64,000 bases of DNA from Candidatus Leptofilum gracile (lineage in GTDB: Bacteria > Chloroflexota > Anaerolineae > Promineifilales > Promineifilaceae). The position numbers and the translations under genes are program-made. Shown in pieces: positions 61,816 to 64,000 of the stretch (the stretch's first letter is position 1; each line of letters opens with the position of its first letter). The DNA lies in the NCBI GenBank assembly GCA_016713825.1, contig JADJOJ010000001.1:669634-733633 (forward strand), written 5' to 3'. Below the pieces are notes generated by a model that was given only the letters and a program-made list of their open reading frames with translations, made no database searches and had not been told where the DNA came from.

Positions 61816-61945
61816 GTTTTTCCAATCCCAAGTAAGATAGTAGATGGCAATCATTTTAGCACAAAACGAACACTTTTTGCACATGTATTGTACAGTTTAA
61901 TTTGGTTCTTAACTATTTTGCACAGATTTTAGCGGGGGAATGACG

Positions 61946-62367
61946 ATGGGATGGGTTCAAAAGAGATTCGCCTGGGGCACGCAGCCGGGGCTTTCATTTG
62001 GTAACCGCCGAAATTCTTGCAGCAGCTGCCGGAACTGGGGGCGTTTCGTGTGGGGCTGGCGCATCTGTTCATTCAGCACACCTCCGCCTCGCTGGCGCTA
62101 AATGAAAATGCAGATCCGACAGTGCGGCAGGATATGGAGCGCCATTTTAATGCGTTGGCTCCCGAAGACGCGCCCTACTTCGTGCACACCTACGAAGGGC
62201 CAGACGACATGCCGGCGCACATCAAGGCGGTGCTGCTGGGCAGTTCGCTGACGGTGCCGGTGAAGGACGGCCGTTTCCATCTGGGCACCTGGCAAGGCAT
62301 CTACCTCTGCGAACACCGCAACCGGGGCGGCAGCCGTCGGTTGGTGGTGACGGTTCATGGAGAGTGA
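61946..62367 (+). pseudogene. yjbQ: YjbQ/UPF0047 family protein with a frameshifted N-terminus
   Basis: The family sequence is easily followed across three frames: MGWVQK from ATG 61946, EIRLG from 61963, RSRGFHLVTAEI from about 61983, then LQQLPELGAFRVGLAHLFIQ and HTSASLALNENADPTVRQDM uninterrupted to the stop at 62367. Each break is a single-base indel, two of them in homopolymers (AAAA and GGGG). The C-terminal GTWQGIYLCEHRNRGGSRRL motif is intact. YjbQ proteins have thiamine-phosphate-synthase-like activity in vitro; the cellular role is unclear. Confidence 0.85.
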
Positions 62368-62410
62368 TGGGTGCCGGGCGGTAAAGGACGCACTAAAGAG
62401 GAATAGGACA

Positions 62411-63059
62411 ATGAACAATAAGCTAGAGAATGCCTTAAACCGATTGAACCTTATTTTGCCGTTGAAGAAAAATCAGGACAAATGCTCCCCAGAAATTAAA
62501 GAAGTTCATCAGCAGATGCTTCGCTCTTTTGTCACCAAAGGCCGCATTCTCACCAGGGAGGAAATGGCTCTGTGGGTAGATGACGTGCCAGAAGCTATCA
62601 ATGTGCTGAGCCAGTATGACATGGTGACATTTTCTGAAAGCGGTGAGCCTGTTGGCGCGTATCCCTGCACGATGATGGCGCGTGAGCACAAAGTACACGT
62701 CAACGGCCATCAAATCCACGCGATGTGTGTTTGGATGCCTTAGCCATTGCCCCCATGTTTGGGAAACCACGCAAATTACGTCCCAATGCCGGGTTACCGA
62801 TACGCCTGTAAAAATAGAGATGTCTGGCGAGACGGTTCTGAATCTGGCGGAGGTGCAGGGTGTGCATTTTGGCATTGCCTGGAGCGCCGCCACGGCGGGG
62901 TCATGTTGCGCCGACAGTTTGTGTTTGGAGATGAACTTTCTGCACGATGAGGAAACGGCCGTAAAGTGGCTTGCTAATGACCCTGACAACAGAGAAATTT
63001 TCACACTACAAGAAGCCGTCGCGTTTGCGACCCGGTTCTTCGTACCCCTGTTGTCCTGA
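62411..63059 (+). pseudogene. MerB-like alkylmercury-lyase family protein, frameshifted twice
   Basis: Starts at ATG 62411 after GAGGAATAGG. The N-terminal helical domain reads ALNRLNLILPLKKNQD and SFVTKGRILTREEMALWVDD. The frame breaks at about 62728-62731 (run of T) just at the catalytic motif, which reads CVLDALAIAPMFG after repair and so keeps the MerB-type Cys and Asp. A second break near 62763 (run of A) leads to TTQITSQCRVTDTPVKIEMS, then HFGIAWSAATAGSCCADSLC with further cysteines, and ends FFVPLLS at 63059. The family cleaves carbon-mercury bonds, but distant members have other roles. No mer genes are nearby. Confidence 0.78.
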
Positions 63060-63384
63060 GAAAAAAGAGTCAGCCTTACGCAAATTTTGGGCTGTAGCCG
63101 GCGTCTCGCTGTGCCACCTCAGGCACAAGGCGAAAATCGCAGATGAATTCATAGCTGCTGGTTTTGCTGAATCTGGAGCTTCATTTAAGCAAGGGGAAGG
63201 TTTTATGGAAAAAAGAAAAATGGTTTGATTAAAGGCTTGTCATCTGTCCGACTTTTTCCCATGCTTCTGGTTAGGATTAGCTCCTCCAAACCAAACCAAA
63301 CGTATTCAACGAAGCTCAGAGGTAAGCTAAGGAAAGATAGCCAATTTCTTCATTCTCCACGCTTACGGAGGTTCCCCTTGCGAC
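63060..63384. other. Region without a clear gene
   Basis: Short open pieces only, such as ADEFIAAGFAESGASFKQ (63139-63192), ending MEKRKMV. They look like fragments of a gene broken by indels but match no family I recognise. The stretch is AT-rich and has no ACGGCCGT sites. Confidence 0.4.
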
Positions 63385-63709
63385 ATGGTGGGTCTGCAAG
63401 GAATTTGTTTGCCATTAACGACATGTGATAGCGAAGATTTATTACACGAGTTCAGACATTTTCAAGACAAATATTATGATCATCCTTTCAATTCAGCTAA
63501 ACCCAATTTGGATGAAATTAGCATGATTCGAGATGAACTGAGCAAAATTGAGCCTTTAGACATTTCGAAATCATTTCGGGATGTTAGCGAAGGATATTTC
63601 CCTGTTCATCACATCTGATCTGTATGCTTGGCTTCGAGAACATTTTGAAATGGTGACTATATTCTCAGACAGAAAGAAAGTGATTCATTGTATTCACGAC
63701 TGGAAGTAG
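63385..63709 (+). pseudogene. Possible unrecognised gene broken by a frameshift
   Basis: An open frame from 63385 contains LLHEFRHFQDKYYDHPFNSA and ISMIRDELSKIEPLDISKSF and stops at 63618. Around 63600-63612 another frame takes over with FITSDLYAWLREHFEMVTIF and ends at TAG 63707-63709 after VIHCIHDWK. The two halves join naturally if one base is removed. Amino-acid composition looks protein-like, but the family is not recognised. Base composition is AT-richer than the rest of the window. Confidence 0.4.
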
Positions 63710-63902
63710 AGGAAACAAGCCCGTTGGGTTGGAGAACCGAAGTGAGTTTGCACGATGGTTTTTTTCGGACAACTCGGCATGGCGTCAGAATCTGCCCTAA
63801 ATGTGATGCTTAGTTTGTGCTTTCATCTATCCCAATTCAGATAACTGTGATAATTTCGGTTTTGAGAATTTACAGTATCCTGTTGGCGTTGAGTGGTTTG
63901 GA

Positions 63903-64000
63903 TCAGGAGCTAAAGACCTGTGCAGGCGATTGGCTCTCCACCACAACCTCGTTCCAAATCTCTTCTAAATCGGTGAGAGGTGGCGATGGGGGCGACGGTG
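63903..64000 (-). CDS. Possible C-terminal end of a gene entering from the right edge
   Basis: On the minus strand an open frame covers the last 98 bases, reading LTDLEEIWNEVVVESQSPAQ after a Ser/Pro-rich piece and stopping at 63903-63905. It is too short to identify. The rest of 63710-63902 shows no gene. Confidence 0.3.
   Translation of the reverse strand, partial: PSPPSPPLTDLEEIWNEVVVESQSPAQVFSS

Overview
The window looks like a chromosomal piece of a GC-rich, Gram-positive-like (single-membrane) bacterium of the phylum Chloroflexota, probably an Anaerolineae/Caldilineae/Ardenticatenia-type lineage. The reasons are indirect: eight lipoproteins with classical lipoboxes and long Thr/Pro or Glu/Ala linkers, surface proteins held by C-terminal membrane anchors, DUF3048, LppX-like, PTPS-related membrane and FG-GAP/UnbV proteins, a T-box leader, and no outer-membrane genes. 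Taxonomy is inference. The most striking property is not a gene. The octamer ACGGCCGT (often inside AAACGGCCGTTT) occurs about 100 times by eye count, where about one copy is expected at random. It lies in genes in all three frames (Thr-Ala-Val, Asn/Asp-Gly-Arg, Arg-Pro-Ser) and between genes, like the cyanobacterial HIP1 palindrome.

Layout. 0.2-15.8 kb is an alpha-glucan uptake and degradation locus. It holds a MarR regulator, a maltose-type binding protein carrying an extra starch-binding-like module, two permeases, a lipoprotein GH13 amylase, a membrane-anchored GH31 glucosidase and a cytoplasmic GH13 neopullulanase. A MazF-type toxin-antitoxin pair and a very large FG-GAP/UnbV-cytochrome c peroxidase fusion interrupt it. 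No MalK ATPase is present, so it must be supplied from elsewhere. 15.8-24 kb carries biosynthesis genes: asd behind a T-box leader that appears threonine-specific, fabH, tRNA-Leu(GAG), a sugar-nucleotide epimerase and argF. 24-30 kb is a TPR protein, the c-di-AMP synthase CdaA with CdaR, and the ribosome GTPase Der. 30-38.8 kb holds lipoproteins, a THUMP methyltransferase, TerB-like and DUF4259 proteins, an SDR reductase, a DEAD-box helicase and a TPMT-like methyltransferase. 38.8-54 kb is envelope-centred: a giant PTPS-related membrane protein, a LysM protein, a class A penicillin-binding protein, MsrPQ, a PA14/golvesin protein and an SPFH protein.

54.4-64 kb is different. A dead ISAs1-family insertion sequence with intact ends and a 10-bp target duplication is followed by a broken DUF433/PIN-like module and by a series of genes (L,D-transpeptidase, two-subunit molybdenum hydroxylase, YjbQ, MerB-like lyase) that each carry one or more single-base indels, mostly in homopolymer runs. 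No such lesions were seen in the first 54 kb, so this end is either decaying or badly sequenced.

Intergenic space is rich in small dispersed repeats: three copies of a long hairpin with CCAGGCACGGGGC arms, TAATT-type palindromes between convergent genes, GTGA/AGGG repeats flanking a four-helix-bundle gene, and short low-complexity repeats at many gene 3' ends. Three near-perfect sigma-70 promoters (TTGACA, 16-17 nt, TATAAT/TATAGT) were found, in front of the marR gene, the asd T-box and tRNA-Leu.
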